From NCBI GenBank assembly GCA_902537665.1, contig CACBCE010000001.1, positions 1 through 64,000 of the forward strand: 64,000 bases of DNA, read 5' to 3'. Source of the stretch: an uncultured Pelagibacteraceae bacterium. GTDB taxonomy: Bacteria > Pseudomonadota > Alphaproteobacteria > Pelagibacterales > Pelagibacteraceae. The notes beneath the pieces are model-generated. The model had not been told where the DNA came from, made no database searches, and saw only the letters and a program-made list of their open reading frames with translations. The position numbers and the translations under genes are program-made. How positions within the stretch are numbered: position 1 is the first letter of the stretch; every line of letters starts with the position of its first letter. Of the stretch, positions 9,288 to 17,439 are shown one piece after another.

Positions 9288-10073
9288 TTAACTTATATTT
9301 TTAGGATCTGGCATTCCAACTTTATTATATCCGGCATCTACATAGTGGATTTCACCTGTTACACCATTCGCGAGTTCACTAAGTAAATATAATGCTGAAT
9401 TACCAACATCATGAATATCTACATTTCTTTTTAAAAAAGAATGATCTTCGTTCCATTTATATAAAAATTTTGCATCTCCTATTGCTGATGCTGCTAGTGT
9501 TTTGATAGGCCCAGCACTTATTGCATTGACCCTTACTCCTTTTGCACCTAAATCTCTTGCAAGGTATTTAACACTCGCTTCAAGAGCAGATTTACAAACA
9601 CCCATCACATTATAATTTGGAATAGCTTTAGTGGACTCGTAAGTCAAAGTTAACATACTACCACCACTTTTCATCACTTTTGATGCCTCTCTAGCGACTT
9701 CAGTAAACGAAAAGCAAGAAATTAACATACTTCTCAAAAAATTTTCTCTAGTCGTATTTAAATATTCACCAGATAACTCTGATTTATCAGAAAAAGCAAC
9801 GGCATGAACTACAAAATCAATTTCTCCCCATTGTGATTTAATATCCTCAAATAATTTTATTATTTCCTCTTTTTTTTCGACATCACAGCTAAATGTCACT
9901 TTTGAATTTAATTTTTCTGCCAAAGGTATTACTCTTTTTTTAAGTGCATCACCCAAATAAGTAAATGCTAATTCCGCTCCTGCATCGGCTAATTTTTGAG
10001 AGATACCCCATGCAATAGATCTTTCATTGGCAACACCCATTATTAATCCCTTTTTACCTTTCATTAAACTCAT
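9288..10073 (-). CDS. fabI: Enoyl-[acyl-carrier-protein] reductase (NADH), FabI type
   Basis: Last reductive step of each fatty acid elongation cycle. The 261-residue short-chain dehydrogenase has the FabI N-terminus KGLIMGVANERSIAWGI (atypical dinucleotide loop) and the catalytic Tyr-x6-Lys in YNVMGVCKSALEA, followed by RVNAISAGPIKTLA. It is the third gene of fabA-fabB-fabI, two bases after fabB. This order next to irr is widespread in alphaproteobacteria. The small ORF at 9159 converges on its 3' end. Confidence 0.96.
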   Translation of the reverse strand: MSLMKGKKGLIMGVANERSIAWGISQKLADAGAELAFTYLGDALKKRVIPLAEKLNSKVTFSCDVEKKEEIIKLFEDIKSQWGEIDFVVHAVAFSDKSELSGEYLNTTRENFLRSMLISCFSFTEVAREASKVMKSGGSMLTLTYESTKAIPNYNVMGVCKSALEASVKYLARDLGAKGVRVNAISAGPIKTLAASAIGDAKFLYKWNEDHSFLKRNVDIHDVGNSALYLLSELANGVTGEIHYVDAGYNKVGMPDPKNIS

Positions 10074-10075
10074 TA

Positions 10076-11287
10076 TTAAACCTTTTCAAAAATTAAAGCA
10101 GCATTTGTTCCACCAAAACCAAAACTATTTGACATAACCGAATTTAAGTTCACTCCAGTTTCTGTTTTAGAAACTATTGGGAATTTTTTAGCTTCTTCAT
10201 CCATCTCGTTTATGTTTGCTGAGCCTGCAATAAAATTATTTTTCATCATAATTAAACAATAAATTGCCTCGTGAACAGAAGCAGCACCTAACGGGTGACC
10301 AGACAAAGATTTTGTTGAACTTATTTTTGGAATATTGTCTCCAAAAGTATTTTTTACTGCATTTAGTTCTGTAATATCTCCAACTGGAGTAGATGTCCCA
10401 TGAGTATTGATATAATCAATTTTGTTTTTTGTTGTAGCCATTGCCATTTGCATACATCTTACTGCCCCTTCTCCTGATGGTGCTACCATATCATATCCAT
10501 CAGAGGTAGCTCCATAACCTGTCAATTCTGCATAAATTTTAGCTCCTCTAGCCTTAGCATGTTCGTATTCCTCAAGTACCAAAACTCCACCACCTCCAGC
10601 TATTACAAATCCATCTCTAGTTTTATCATAGGCTCTTGAAGCCGTTTCTGGTGTATCATTATATTTTGATGATAAAGCAGTCATAGCATCAAACATAGCA
10701 GTCATTGCCCAATGGATTTCTTCACTACCACCAGCGAATACAACATCCTGTTTACCCATTTGAATTAATTCCATAGAGTTTCCGATACAGTGTCCACTAG
10801 TTGCACAAGCAGAGCTCATTGTATAATTTGTTCCTTTGATTTTAAAAGGCACTGCAAGTGTTGCAGAAGCAGTACTAGCCATTGTTCTTGGAACAATAAA
10901 TGGGCCCATTAATTTTGGAGTTTTTGCTCTAGTTTTATCTGCAGCCAAAATTACGTTTTCTATAGAGGGACCCCCAGAACCCATTACTATCCCAGTTTTG
11001 AAATTGCTGACTTCTTTTTCCTCTAAGCCCGAGTCCTTAATTGCCTCTTCCATTGCAATATAATTATAAGCTGAGCCCGAACCCATAAATCTTATAGTTT
11101 TTCTATCTACATGATCTTCGAGTTTAATATTAGGTTTTCCATGAACGTGGCTTTTAAGATTATGTTCTTTATATTCTTCACAAAAAGTAATTCCTGATTT
11201 TGAGTTTAAAAGAGATTGGTGGACTTCTTCTTGATTATTACCCAAACAAGAAACAATACCCAATCCTGTGATTACTACCCTTCTCAT
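10076..11287 (-). CDS. fabB: 3-oxoacyl-[acyl-carrier-protein] synthase I
   Basis: Elongating condensing enzyme needed for unsaturated fatty acids. The 403-residue thiolase-fold protein has the nucleophile Cys161 in [12 protein letters not shown] and the two catalytic histidines in [11 protein letters not shown] and GHPLGAASV. Cys161 aligns with the E. coli FabB Cys163 position. Pairing with fabA supports FabB rather than FabF. The start shares one base with the fabA stop (TAATG read on the minus strand), so translation is coupled. Confidence 0.95.
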   Translation of the reverse strand: MRRVVITGLGIVSCLGNNQEEVHQSLLNSKSGITFCEEYKEHNLKSHVHGKPNIKLEDHVDRKTIRFMGSGSAYNYIAMEEAIKDSGLEEKEVSNFKTGIVMGSGGPSIENVILAADKTRAKTPKLMGPFIVPRTMASTASATLAVPFKIKGTNYTMSSACATSGHCIGNSMELIQMGKQDVVFAGGSEEIHWAMTAMFDAMTALSSKYNDTPETASRAYDKTRDGFVIAGGGGVLVLEEYEHAKARGAKIYAELTGYGATSDGYDMVAPSGEGAVRCMQMAMATTKNKIDYINTHGTSTPVGDITELNAVKNTFGDNIPKISSTKSLSGHPLGAASVHEAIYCLIMMKNNFIAGSANINEMDEEAKKFPIVSKTETGVNLNSVMSNSFGFGGTNAALIFEKV

Positions 11288-11787
11288 TATTTAAATAATC
11301 CTACTTTTAAACTATCTGCTGAATAAATTTTTTTTCCATCAGCCAATACCACTCCATTAGCTAGACCAACAGTTGTTCCACCTGGGGACATAATTTTTTT
11401 CATATCAATTTCATACGTTACCAGTTTAACGTTTTGTAATACTTCACCTGTGAACTTTACCGTTCCAACTCCTAATGCCCTTCCTTTTCCAGGATTTCCT
11501 ATCCAGCCTAGATAAAACCCAACTAATTGCCACATAGCATCTAATCCTAAACATCCTGGCATAACAGGATCTTCTTTAAAGTGACAATCAAAAAACCAAA
11601 GATCATTTTTAATATCTAATTCAGCTTTTAATAAACCTTTTTTAAAAGCTCCCTTGTCTTCATTAATTTCTGTAATTCTATCAAACATAAGCATTGGTGG
11701 AAGAGGTAATTTAGCGTTACCTGGACCAAATAGTTTCCCTTCACCACAATTTATTAGTTCATTGTATGAGTAAGAGTTTTTTTTCAT
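11287..11787 (-). CDS. fabA: 3-hydroxydecanoyl-ACP dehydratase/isomerase
   Basis: Introduces the cis double bond at the C10 stage of fatty acid synthesis. The 166-residue hot-dog protein carries the active-site pair His69 in [16 protein letters not shown] and Asp83 in LGLDAMWQL, the same positions (plus or minus one) as E. coli FabA. It is first in the minus-strand operon and divergent from irr, with a 93-base spacer holding an Irr-box-like palindrome that could also affect this gene. Confidence 0.96.
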   Translation of the reverse strand: MKKNSYSYNELINCGEGKLFGPGNAKLPLPPMLMFDRITEINEDKGAFKKGLLKAELDIKNDLWFFDCHFKEDPVMPGCLGLDAMWQLVGFYLGWIGNPGKGRALGVGTVKFTGEVLQNVKLVTYEIDMKKIMSPGGTTVGLANGVVLADGKKIYSADSLKVGLFK

Positions 11788-11845
11788 AAAATTGAATACT
11801 CTTATTTACTTGATTTTGTAACTATATAATATAATTATAATGTTG

Positions 11846-11862
11846 TTTAGAATAATTTTAAC
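11846..11862 (+). promoter_or_regulatory. Candidate Irr (ICE) box in the fabA-irr spacer
   Basis: TTTAGAATAATTTTAAC is an imperfect inverted repeat (TTTAGAAT / ATTTTAAC around a central A). It agrees closely with the iron control element I recall for alphaproteobacterial Irr, roughly TTTAGAA-N3-TTCTAAA. It lies 19 bases before the irr GTG start and just after a TATAAT (11836-11841), so a bound protein would block irr transcription. Proximity to the irr gene itself makes autoregulation the simplest reading. Confidence 0.6.
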
Positions 11863-11880
11863 TAACAATTTGGTTAAAAA

Positions 11881-12279
11881 GTGAAATATATAGAAAAATT
11901 AAGAAATTCTGGATTAAGACCCACCAAGCAAAGACTTCAAATATGCGAGGTATTATTTAATACTGAAAGAACATTTCATTTCACAATAAATGATTTAGAG
12001 CGAAAAATTAAAGATAAAATAGATAACAAAATATCTTTAGCAACAATCTATAATACAGTTCATGCTTTTGAAAAAAAAGGATATTTAAAGCAAATCCCTA
12101 TAAACTCAAACCAAATTTATTTTGACACAAACATTACTGATCATCATCATTTTTATAATTTGAAAGATGGAAAGTTGATTGACTTAGAAAACTCTGATGT
12201 AGGACCCATAAATATCAAAAGAAAAATTGATGGGAAAAAAATCAAATCCATTGAAGTTCTTGTCAAACTCGAAGATTAA
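11881..12279 (+). CDS. irr: Iron response regulator Irr, Fur family
   Basis: Iron/heme-responsive DNA-binding regulator. The 132-residue protein has the Fur-family winged helix (GLRPTKQRLQICEVLF ... SLATIYNTVHAFEKKGYLKQI). It also has the DHHHFY motif in the dimerisation domain that distinguishes Irr from Fur and Zur, and it lacks the paired CxxC zinc ligands of many Fur proteins. Start codon is GTG at 11881. Location beside fabA-fabB-fabI is the conserved alphaproteobacterial irr locus. No GCPW heme regulatory motif is present. katG, a heme enzyme, follows after 99 bases with another Irr-like box. Confidence 0.88.
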   Translation: MKYIEKLRNSGLRPTKQRLQICEVLFNTERTFHFTINDLERKIKDKIDNKISLATIYNTVHAFEKKGYLKQIPINSNQIYFDTNITDHHHFYNLKDGKLIDLENSDVGPINIKRKIDGKKIKSIEVLVKLED

Positions 12280-12312
12280 TTTATCAATTTATTAAGCGTC
12301 ATTATTAACCAA

Positions 12313-12341
12313 TTGACAGCTATTTAGAACCATTATAAACT
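12313..12341 (+). promoter_or_regulatory. katG promoter region with Irr-box-like palindrome
   Basis: A consensus TTGACA (12313-12318) is followed by TTTAGAACCATTATAAA (12323-12339), an imperfect palindrome matching the expected Irr box TTTAGAA-N3-TTCTAAA at most positions. A -10 element would be TATAAA or TAAACT at 12334-12341, within the same stretch. The putative operator therefore lies between and over the -10 and -35 elements, a repressor arrangement. The adjacent upstream gene encodes Irr. Confidence 0.55.
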
Positions 12342-12378
12342 GTAAAAATTACCAACATATAACATGGGGAAATAATAA

Positions 12379-14616
12379 ATGAGTACTGAAAATTTTAAAA
12401 ATAAATCTTTTAAAGCGAATGAGCTAAGTAAATGTCCTTTTACAGGAGCAGGCACACCTGCAAAGTTTTCTGCAGGAAGAGGTCAAACAGTAAGAGACTT
12501 CTGGCCAAATAGTTTAAATTTAAAAATTCTTAGTCAGCATTCTAATTTATCAAACCCTATGGACAAAAAATTTAATTATGCAAAAGAATTTAAAAAACTT
12601 AATTTCAAGGCGTTAAAAAAAGATTTAAAAAAATTAATGACAGACTCACAAGAATGGTGGCCTGCAGATTATGGTCATTATGGTCCTCTATTTATCCGAT
12701 TAGCTTGGCACGCTGCAGGAACTTACAGGACCGGTGATGGAAGAGGTGGTGCAGGTACTGGTAATCAAAGATTCGCTCCACTCAATTCTTGGCCAGATAA
12801 CGTGAATTTAGATAAAGCAAGGTTACTTTTATGGCCAATCAAAAAAAAATATGGAAGAAAAATTTCATGGGCAGATCTATTTATATTAGTTGGAAACGTT
12901 GCATTAGACTCCATGGGTTTTAAAACTTTCGGTTTTGGTGCAGGTAGAACAGATATCTGGGAACCAGAAGATGATATTTATTGGGGTTCAGAAAAAGAAA
13001 TGCTAGGTGTTGAGAGATACAGTGGAAAAAGAGATTTAGAGCAGCCGTTAGGTGCTTCACACATGGGCTTAATTTATGTGAATCCACAAGGTCCAGACGC
13101 AAATCCAGATCCACTATTAGCAGCACACGATATTAGAGAAACATTTGGACGAATGGCTATGAACGATTATGAGACAGCAGCTTTAGTTGCTGGAGGACAC
13201 ACATTTGGAAAATCTCATGGAGCAGCATCAGAAACTTACAAAGGTCCAGATCCAGAAGCTTCAAAACTTCAAGAGCAATCTACTGGATGGAATAGTGGAT
13301 ATAAATCTGGAAAAGGTGTCGATACAATAAGTAGTGGTATCGAAGGTGCTTGGACTCAAAATCCTACTAAGTGGGACATGGGTTATTTAGATTGTTTATA
13401 CGGTCATGATTGGGAATTAACAAAAAGTCCAGCAGGAGCTCATCAGTGGACCCCAAAGAAAAATGGTCAAAAAATCAAAATGGTTCCAGACGCGCATCAA
13501 AAAGGTGTGCTTCATCCACCAATGATGCAAACAACAGATATATCAATGAAAGTTGACCCAAGTTACGGACCAATTACAAAGCATTTTCATCAAAATCCTA
13601 AAGAGTTTCATGATGCATTTGCTAGGGCGTGGTTTAAATTAACTCACAGAGATATGGGCCCAAGAGTTTGCTACTTGGGTAGTGAAGTTCCAAAAGAGCA
13701 ATTAATTTGGCAAGATCCAATTGATAAACCAAAGTACAAACTTAAATCAAAAGATATAAAAGATTTAAAAAACAAAATCTTTAAATCAAAAATATCAATT
13801 TCAGATTTAGTTTCTACTGCATGGGCATCAGCCTCAACTTTTAGAGGATCAGATAAAAGAGGTGGTGCTAACGGTGCAAGAATAATCCTAGAACCACAAA
13901 AAAATTGGACTGTGAATAATCCTAAGAAATTATCAACTGTGATTAAAGGTCTAAATAAAATTAAAGACCAATTTGATAATAAAAAGAAAAGTGTATCAAT
14001 GGCAGACTTAATTGTCTTAGCAGGTGGTGTTGGTATTGAGATGGCTGCTAAAAAAGCAGGCCATAAGGTTAACGTTCCATTTTCAGCAGGTAGAGGAGAT
14101 GCAAGACAAGACCAGACTGATATTCATTCTTTTGGTCTTCTTGAGCCTTTGGCAGATGGTTTTAGAAACTATTTGAATGGAGGAACTTCCAATGTTTCAG
14201 CAGAGGAAAAATTGGTTGATAAAGCACAACTAATGGGTCTGACCGCACCAGAAATGACAGCACTTATAGGAGGTATGAGAGTTTTAAATACTAACTATGA
14301 TGGTTCAAATTATGGAGTTTTTACAAATAAACCTGGTTCTCTTACTAACGATTATTTCGTAAATTTATTGGACATGAATACTACATGGAAAGAGGAAGAC
14401 AAATCAGAACAAACATTTGTAGGAAGAGATAGAAAAACTCAAAAAACTAAATGGAAAGCAACAAGGGTTGATTTGATTTTTGGATCAAATTCTCAACTAA
14501 GAGCTCTTGCAGAAGTTTATGCCTGCGAGGACTCAAGTGAAAAATTTGTTAAAGATTTTATAGCTGCATGGGTGAAAGTTATGAATTCTGATCGATTTGA
14601 TTTGAAATTAAATTAA
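12379..14616 (+). CDS. katG: Catalase-peroxidase KatG
   Basis: Bifunctional heme enzyme that destroys hydrogen peroxide. The 745-residue protein has the duplicated two-domain layout of KatG. The N-terminal domain has the distal triad Arg107, Trp110 and His111 ([14 protein letters not shown]), the Tyr of LIYVNPQGP for the Met-Tyr-Trp adduct, and the proximal His in [10 protein letters not shown]. The C-terminal domain is the degenerate repeat ([22 protein letters not shown]). Length is normal, with no truncation. Start at ATG 12379 follows GGGGAA. An Irr-like operator upstream suggests control by heme/iron status rather than only by peroxide. Confidence 0.96.
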   Translation: MSTENFKNKSFKANELSKCPFTGAGTPAKFSAGRGQTVRDFWPNSLNLKILSQHSNLSNPMDKKFNYAKEFKKLNFKALKKDLKKLMTDSQEWWPADYGHYGPLFIRLAWHAAGTYRTGDGRGGAGTGNQRFAPLNSWPDNVNLDKARLLLWPIKKKYGRKISWADLFILVGNVALDSMGFKTFGFGAGRTDIWEPEDDIYWGSEKEMLGVERYSGKRDLEQPLGASHMGLIYVNPQGPDANPDPLLAAHDIRETFGRMAMNDYETAALVAGGHTFGKSHGAASETYKGPDPEASKLQEQSTGWNSGYKSGKGVDTISSGIEGAWTQNPTKWDMGYLDCLYGHDWELTKSPAGAHQWTPKKNGQKIKMVPDAHQKGVLHPPMMQTTDISMKVDPSYGPITKHFHQNPKEFHDAFARAWFKLTHRDMGPRVCYLGSEVPKEQLIWQDPIDKPKYKLKSKDIKDLKNKIFKSKISISDLVSTAWASASTFRGSDKRGGANGARIILEPQKNWTVNNPKKLSTVIKGLNKIKDQFDNKKKSVSMADLIVLAGGVGIEMAAKKAGHKVNVPFSAGRGDARQDQTDIHSFGLLEPLADGFRNYLNGGTSNVSAEEKLVDKAQLMGLTAPEMTALIGGMRVLNTNYDGSNYGVFTNKPGSLTNDYFVNLLDMNTTWKEEDKSEQTFVGRDRKTQKTKWKATRVDLIFGSNSQLRALAEVYACEDSSEKFVKDFIAAWVKVMNSDRFDLKLN

Positions 14617-14639
14617 ATTTGAAAAAAATATAAAGTTAT

Positions 14640-15236
14640 ATGGCAACAGCAAATTTTGAGGATTTTTACGAAGTTCCAAATCTAAATTTTGACATTTCAA
14701 AGTTAAAAGATGACTTAGATAAAATTTTGAAATTAAAAAAATTTAATACACCAGGTGTTACACATTTTGGTGCAATTCCATTAAACCAAATTCCAAACGA
14801 TAAGAGCTCAATTGAAGGGAGCAATATTAGAGGAAAATATTGGACAATTGCAGATGAAACTGGAAAAGAGGTTTCAAGAGATGTTGATATAGATGAGTCT
14901 AAATATACACAATTAATACCTGAATTTGAAAATACATACTTTGCAGAAGTTTACAAAGTTCTTAGTAAGAGATTTAAATTGGGAAGGGTCAGGCTCTTAT
15001 TAAAAGAACCTAGATCAACCTTGAGTTGGCACAAAGATCCAGAATGCAGGCTTCATGTGCCTATAATAACAAACAAAGGGTGTTCAATGGTTATAGAGAA
15101 TGTTGCTAAACATTTACCCGCAGATGGGAAAGTTTGGATTACAAATAACACTAAATATCATAATTTTTTTAATGGAGGTGAACAGGCTAGAATACACCTT
15201 GTTGCTTGTGTTCTTGAGAGTCCTTTTAAAAACTGA
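14640..15236 (+). CDS. 2-oxoglutarate/Fe(II) oxygenase, aspartyl/asparaginyl beta-hydroxylase-like
   Basis: The C-terminal half shows a cupin-type iron site: His and Asp in LSWHKDPECRLHVPI and a distal His in NTKYHNFFNGG followed by ARIHLVACVL. This is the pattern of the Asp/Asn beta-hydroxylase (Asp_Arg_Hydrox) family. The N-terminal 100 residues are less distinctive. Substrate is unknown. It begins 23 bases after katG without an obvious ribosome site and its stop overlaps the next ATG (TGATG). Placement behind irr-katG suggests an iron-linked oxidative function, but this is inference from position only. Confidence 0.75.
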   Translation: MATANFEDFYEVPNLNFDISKLKDDLDKILKLKKFNTPGVTHFGAIPLNQIPNDKSSIEGSNIRGKYWTIADETGKEVSRDVDIDESKYTQLIPEFENTYFAEVYKVLSKRFKLGRVRLLLKEPRSTLSWHKDPECRLHVPIITNKGCSMVIENVAKHLPADGKVWITNNTKYHNFFNGGEQARIHLVACVLESPFKN

Positions 15237-15475
15237 TGGAAATTACTAAAGGCATTTTTCAAGCATCACAAAATATTTATCAAAATAATAAGGGTTCTTT
15301 ACTCAGAACAGTAATTTATACGATTGGTCACTTTGCAATTGCGATTACAGTTTTAATGATAGTAGCAGATGTTTCTTTTAAAATTGCACTGACGGATGCA
15401 ATTGTTGAACCAATTGCAAATTCAATTTGGTATTTTATTTTAGATAAATGGTGGACAAGTAAGTCAAAAAAATAA
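15236..15475 (+). CDS. DUF2061 small membrane protein
   Basis: The 79-residue protein contains two hydrophobic segments (IYTIGHFAIAITVLMIVADV and a C-terminal stretch ending NSIWYFILDKWW), matching the DUF2061 family of predicted membrane proteins (RTVIYTIGHF-like motif and terminal W/Y-rich helix). The function of the family is not established. It overlaps the oxygenase stop codon by one base, so the two are cotranslated, probably as the tail of the irr-katG transcript or a subtranscript. Confidence 0.75.
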   Translation: MEITKGIFQASQNIYQNNKGSLLRTVIYTIGHFAIAITVLMIVADVSFKIALTDAIVEPIANSIWYFILDKWWTSKSKK

Positions 15476-15510
15476 GAAGACACTATATCCCCAAAAAAAA
15501 AAGCAATTAG

Positions 15511-15552
15511 TAATCATTCGCAAAAAAGTTTCGATAATAATAATCATTCGCA
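15511..15552. repeat. 12-bp direct repeat upstream of zinc-ribbon ORF
   Basis: TAATCATTCGCA occurs exactly twice, at 15511-15522 and 15541-15552, with start points 30 bases apart (about three helical turns). The spacer between is unrelated. Read on the other strand the unit is TGCGAATGATTA, which resembles half of a Fur/Mur-type box. It lies 45 bases before the ATG of the small ORF at 15597. Tandem operator half-sites bound on one DNA face are a plausible role. Confidence 0.5.
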
Positions 15553-15596
15553 GGGATAGTTATTGAAATAAATTTATTTATGATTAATTTTTCATC

Positions 15597-15776
15597 ATGC
15601 AAACAGAAAATTATAATTGTAAAAAATGTGGACTAACAATTTCCTCAACTTGTTCCAAGTGTGATAAAATTGTTGATGTTGAAGTTCTTGATGATGGTTG
15701 TATTGTTCAGAAAACAAAATGTTTAGATTGTGCAAATGCTCCCGTAATCAAGGATGTTTGTGAGCAACAAAAGTAG
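15597..15776 (+). CDS. Small zinc-ribbon protein, function unknown
   Basis: A 59-codon ORF, just below the track cutoff. The product contains CKKCG, TCSKC, TKCLDC and two more cysteines, eight in all. Three CxxC pairs suggest a zinc ribbon or rubredoxin-like metal knuckle. It fills most of the otherwise empty 338-base stretch between DUF2061 and the SH3 gene, and it sits behind a 12-bp direct repeat. The density of paired cysteines in such AT-rich DNA is unlikely by chance. I do not recognise a named family. Confidence 0.7.
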   Translation: MQTENYNCKKCGLTISSTCSKCDKIVDVEVLDDGCIVQKTKCLDCANAPVIKDVCEQQK

Positions 15777-15812
15777 TTTAACATTAAAAAATATAAGTCC
15801 AGTAGATTAAGA

Positions 15813-16253
15813 TTAATTAACACCCCAGGAATTTTCTATTTTTACCCAACCCTTAAAATTTCCAGTTTTCACCTTACACCAATCATCATTACAATTCTGT
15901 ATTAACAAAACTCTACCTTTTTCTATTTTTGCTAAAGGTTTTGAAAAATTTGTTGGCTTGCTAAACAAAATTTTATCGACCTTTGGTATTAAAGAATTAA
16001 CTTTTTTGAGTTGAGAGACATGTATCCATCCACTATTATTTTTGAGATCAATAATCCTTCTAAAATTTTCCTTCTTATCAATTTGCTTAATAGGTAAATT
16101 TATTTTTTTATAAATATATTTGATAGGGTACTCAAACCCTGGACCATATCTTACATTTACTTTATTTTTTTTTAATGAAAGGAAAGTATTATTTGCAAAA
16201 ACACTTAATGGAAAAAAAATCCAGAGCAGAATTAAAAAATATAACTTTTTCAT
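15813..16253 (-). CDS. Exported SH3-domain protein
   Basis: The 146-residue protein starts with a signal peptide (MKKLYFLILLWIFFPLSVFA, cleavage near ANN) and then two bacterial SH3-like segments: VNVRYGPGFEYPIKYIYK with SGWIHVSQL, and a second with NDDWCKVKTGNFKGWVKIE. This matches the SH3 (DUF1058-like) periplasmic family, thought to bind peptidoglycan or cell-envelope ligands. It is the last gene of the ubiE-to-moeB minus-strand operon, 14 bases after moeB/thiF. Confidence 0.8.
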   Translation of the reverse strand: MKKLYFLILLWIFFPLSVFANNTFLSLKKNKVNVRYGPGFEYPIKYIYKKINLPIKQIDKKENFRRIIDLKNNSGWIHVSQLKKVNSLIPKVDKILFSKPTNFSKPLAKIEKGRVLLIQNCNDDWCKVKTGNFKGWVKIENSWGVN

Positions 16254-16267
16254 TACTAAGCTACACC

Positions 16268-17005
16268 TTAGTTTTTATTAAATTTAACTTTTCTAAAATT
16301 GAGATTTAAAAGATCAATAATTAATATCTGATTTTTTAAAGTTTGCCCAATTTTCATAATCATTTTTAAAGCCTCATTAGCTTGGGTTGTTCCTACAATT
16401 GATGCAGTTGTGCCTAGAACTCCCTCAAATTCACAATTTAGGTTATTATCTGAAATTTCATTTTCTTGGTAGAAACTTTTTAAAGAAGCTGTTTTTTTAT
16501 CGTTAAAATCAAATGTAAATACATGACCATCAAATTTACTGATTGCCCCTGTCACTAATTTTTTTTTTAATTTTACACAGAAATCATTAATTAAAAATTT
16601 TGTCTTAAAATTATCTGACCCATCAATTATTATTTCATAATCTTTAATTATATTTTTGATATTATTCTTATTGAGTTTTAATTTATAAGTTTTAATTTTA
16701 GTAGATGGATTTATTTCCCTCAGTTTTTTTGCGGCTACACTAACTTTTAATTTTTTTATATCTTTAGAAGTAAATAAGCTTTGCCTATGTATGTTGGAAA
16801 TATTTACGATATCATTATCAACAAGACCAATAGTTCCAATACCAGCTCTTACAAGATTTTCTGCAGCTGGACAACCTAAACCTCCAACACCAACAATTAA
16901 AATTTTAGAGGATAAAATTTTCTTTTGACCTCTCGCACCTATATTTTTTAAAACTAATTGTCTTGAGAATCTTTCGATTTGAGATTTGTTAAGATTTTCT
17001 CTCAT
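16268..17005 (-). CDS. MoeB/ThiF-family adenylyltransferase lacking zinc cysteines
   Basis: E1-like enzyme that adenylates the C-terminus of a ubiquitin-like sulfur carrier (MoaD or ThiS). The Rossmann motif VGVGGLGCPAAENLVRAG, DNDIVNISNIHRQ and GSDNFKTKFLIND are clear. Cys191 in NCEFEGVLG occupies the catalytic cysteine position. The CxxC zinc pair normally before it (CYRC-like) is replaced by LKSF, and the C-terminal pair is absent as well. It is therefore a zinc-less MoeB/ThiF; the carrier partner cannot be told from this window. It starts in ATGA overlap with dut. Confidence 0.82.
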   Translation of the reverse strand: MRENLNKSQIERFSRQLVLKNIGARGQKKILSSKILIVGVGGLGCPAAENLVRAGIGTIGLVDNDIVNISNIHRQSLFTSKDIKKLKVSVAAKKLREINPSTKIKTYKLKLNKNNIKNIIKDYEIIIDGSDNFKTKFLINDFCVKLKKKLVTGAISKFDGHVFTFDFNDKKTASLKSFYQENEISDNNLNCEFEGVLGTTASIVGTTQANEALKMIMKIGQTLKNQILIIDLLNLNFRKVKFNKN

Positions 17006-17439
17006 TTACCAGTTGAACCAAAACCACCTGATCCTCTTATTGACTCCGGAAGTTCATTTGTTTCTTCTAGATCCATTTTCATAATTGGAGTTAAAATCAT
17101 TTGAGCGACTCTATCGTTGTTATTGATCTTAAAACTTTTATTACCATGATTAAATAAAATAACTTTTATTTCCCCTCTATAATCACTATCAATTGTACCA
17201 GGTGTATTTAAAACACTAATATTGTTTTTTGCCGATAATCCTGATCTTGGTCTAATTTGAATTTCATATTCTTTGGGAAATGCAACTGATAATCCAGTTG
17301 GTACTAGGCATGATTCCCCTGGCTTTAATTCAATTGATTTATTTATATATGCCATTAGGTCCATACCAGATGCACCATCAGTTTTATATGATGGTAATTT
17401 TACAGAAGGTTTTAATTTTTTTACTAAAACTTTAATCAT
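17002..17439 (-). CDS. dut: dUTP diphosphatase
   Basis: Hydrolyses dUTP to dUMP, limiting uracil in DNA. The 145-residue trimeric dUTPase has all five motifs: GASGMDLMAY, PRSGLSAKNN, GTIDSDYRGEIKV, RVAQMILTPI and the C-terminal GSGGFGSTG arm. Length is typical. It shares one base with the coaBC stop (TAATG) and overlaps moeB by ATGA, so the cluster is tightly coupled. The coaBC-dut pairing is common across proteobacteria. Confidence 0.97.
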   Translation of the reverse strand: MIKVLVKKLKPSVKLPSYKTDGASGMDLMAYINKSIELKPGESCLVPTGLSVAFPKEYEIQIRPRSGLSAKNNISVLNTPGTIDSDYRGEIKVILFNHGNKSFKINNNDRVAQMILTPIMKMDLEETNELPESIRGSGGFGSTGK

